Shown piece by piece: positions 62,927 to 64,000 of a DNA stretch of 64,000 bases (position 1 is its first letter; each line of letters opens with the position of its first letter). The notes beneath the pieces are model-generated. The model worked only from the letters and a program-made list of their open reading frames with translations, had not been told where the DNA came from and searched no databases. The stretch comes from Casuarius casuarius (lineage: Eukaryota > Chordata > Aves > Casuariiformes > Casuariidae). Position numbers and translations under genes: made by a program. The DNA is taken from contig PTFA01000395.1 of NCBI GenBank assembly GCA_003342895.1, forward strand, positions 196,394 to 260,393, given 5' to 3'.

Positions 62927-64000
62927 CTGTTTGGGGGAAGGGAGAAATGAAAAGAGAACAATTGCAGAGAGATTTGATGACAAATTTAACTGTCTCAGTG
63001 CAGCAGGACTGTGACAAGATAGGCTGTGAATCAGTATTGTAGTACTTGTCTCTGGGTGGGTTTTTTGTTTTTATTCCCGACATTGAGTTTGTTCTTGTTC
63101 TCCCTCATTTGCAGGTAGCATAATTCTGTGTTGCAGTCTGACCCTTGTGCCAGCAACATCCCAGATTGACATTCATCTCTGGCAGATCTTTTGCTTCTGA
63201 AAGCTCACAGTTTCTTTAATGTTGGATAGTATCAATTGAAAATTAGTTTGAATTACTTAGGTAAAACAAGCTGCCTAATATCCTAGTCTAGCAAAAGGAA
63301 AGTGATTTCCTTGTGACAAATGAGTAAAATATTGCTATGGCAAAATATGAAGAGTGGCTGTTTTAGAAATCAGTACAGATGATGTGAGAATGGAAACCCA
63401 TGTTGGTGGCAAGCTATAGTAGAAGGAAACTGAGGCAGGAGGGGCTTGAATTACAGGGGGCTTAGCACAATCGGTATGAAACAAATAGCTGACATCAGAG
63501 CAGTTTAAAAGTGTCTGCTACTGGGGGAAACTTCAGGGCACTAATCCGTTTGGAGGGCACCTGGCTTACTAAATGTATGTAACATGCATCAAGATCCACC
63601 GATCAGCTTCTAGACTGAGTCTGGCTAATATTGATTCTCATTGATGTGAAATATGAGAGAAATCACAGAATTTCTCAGTGTATGTTTTTTGCTGTGGTGC
63701 ATAGCAATGACTTGCTGTTTTTAAATTCATAGCAGCTGTGTTAAAAAAAAAAAAAAACAGTAGGCAGGTTCTTCTCTAAAAGCTGTAGCTACGTATAATA
63801 ACCATTGTAATGTTAAGAATTATGGAATTTGGGCTCCAAGTTAAACTTTCTGTCCTTTACCAGCACCTACTGCCATTAAGCAAGCATTGCATTTATCAGG
63901 CATGCCCTGGTGTCAGTCATAGCAAGGGGTCATTGGCAGATACAGAGGAGCCATAATGCAACCAATTCCCTGTTAAGAAATTCTGTCAGTTTGAGACAGA
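62927..64000. other. Right edge, no gene assigned
   Basis: Probably the intron upstream of the minus-strand exon, or intergenic DNA before PAK2. An A15 run lies at 63743-63757. I see no exon of PAK2. Confidence 0.4.

Overview
The window is vertebrate nuclear DNA, most likely from a bird. It holds five recognisable protein-coding genes in the order WDR53 (-, partial), FBXO45 (+), NRROS/LRRC33 (+), CEP19 (-) and PIGX (+), which is the gene order I recall for human 3q29. The genes have spliceosomal introns with GT/AG boundaries that join in frame. The avian assignment rests mainly on a 5'-truncated CR1 LINE (about 35.91-37.78 kb) that ends in the ATTCTGTG-type tandem typical of avian CR1, together with compact introns and CpG-island promoters. 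I cannot name the species.

Layout: 465-941 is the first coding exon of WDR53 (the rest lies off the left edge). A CpG island around 2.3-3.5 kb contains a 472-base assembly gap (2730-3201) that removes the FBXO45 start codon. FBXO45 coding exons run to 6200, followed by a long 3' UTR with a good poly(A) signal near 8635. About 17 kb of non-coding DNA follows, with only decayed repeats visible. NRROS occupies about 25.6-31.3 kb, with one signal-peptide exon and one large LRR exon. The 31.3-50.8 kb interval is non-coding, with the CR1 copy, a much older antisense CR1/L3-type relic at about 42.0-42.7 kb and a CpG island with no obvious gene at about 38.9-39.5 kb. CEP19 (50,985-51,798, minus) and PIGX (55,031-61,737, plus) are head to head across a second CpG island. 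At the right edge, 62,598-62,926 on the minus strand looks like the terminal exon of a gene I do not recognise.

The genes do not form one pathway; this is an ordinary syntenic block. WDR53 and FBXO45 relate to ubiquitin ligases, NRROS to latent TGF-beta presentation on myeloid cells, CEP19 to ciliogenesis and PIGX to GPI-anchor synthesis in the ER. I found no CRISPR, operon or other novel multi-gene system. The items most worth checking are the unrecognised minus-strand exon, the orphan CpG island, a short cysteine-rich uORF that would end one base before the NRROS start codon, and a possible intronic poly(A) isoform of PIGX that lacks the membrane anchor.

All family assignments come from reading the translations against remembered family sequences; no database search was run. 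Splice sites were placed by eye and checked for reading-frame continuity.
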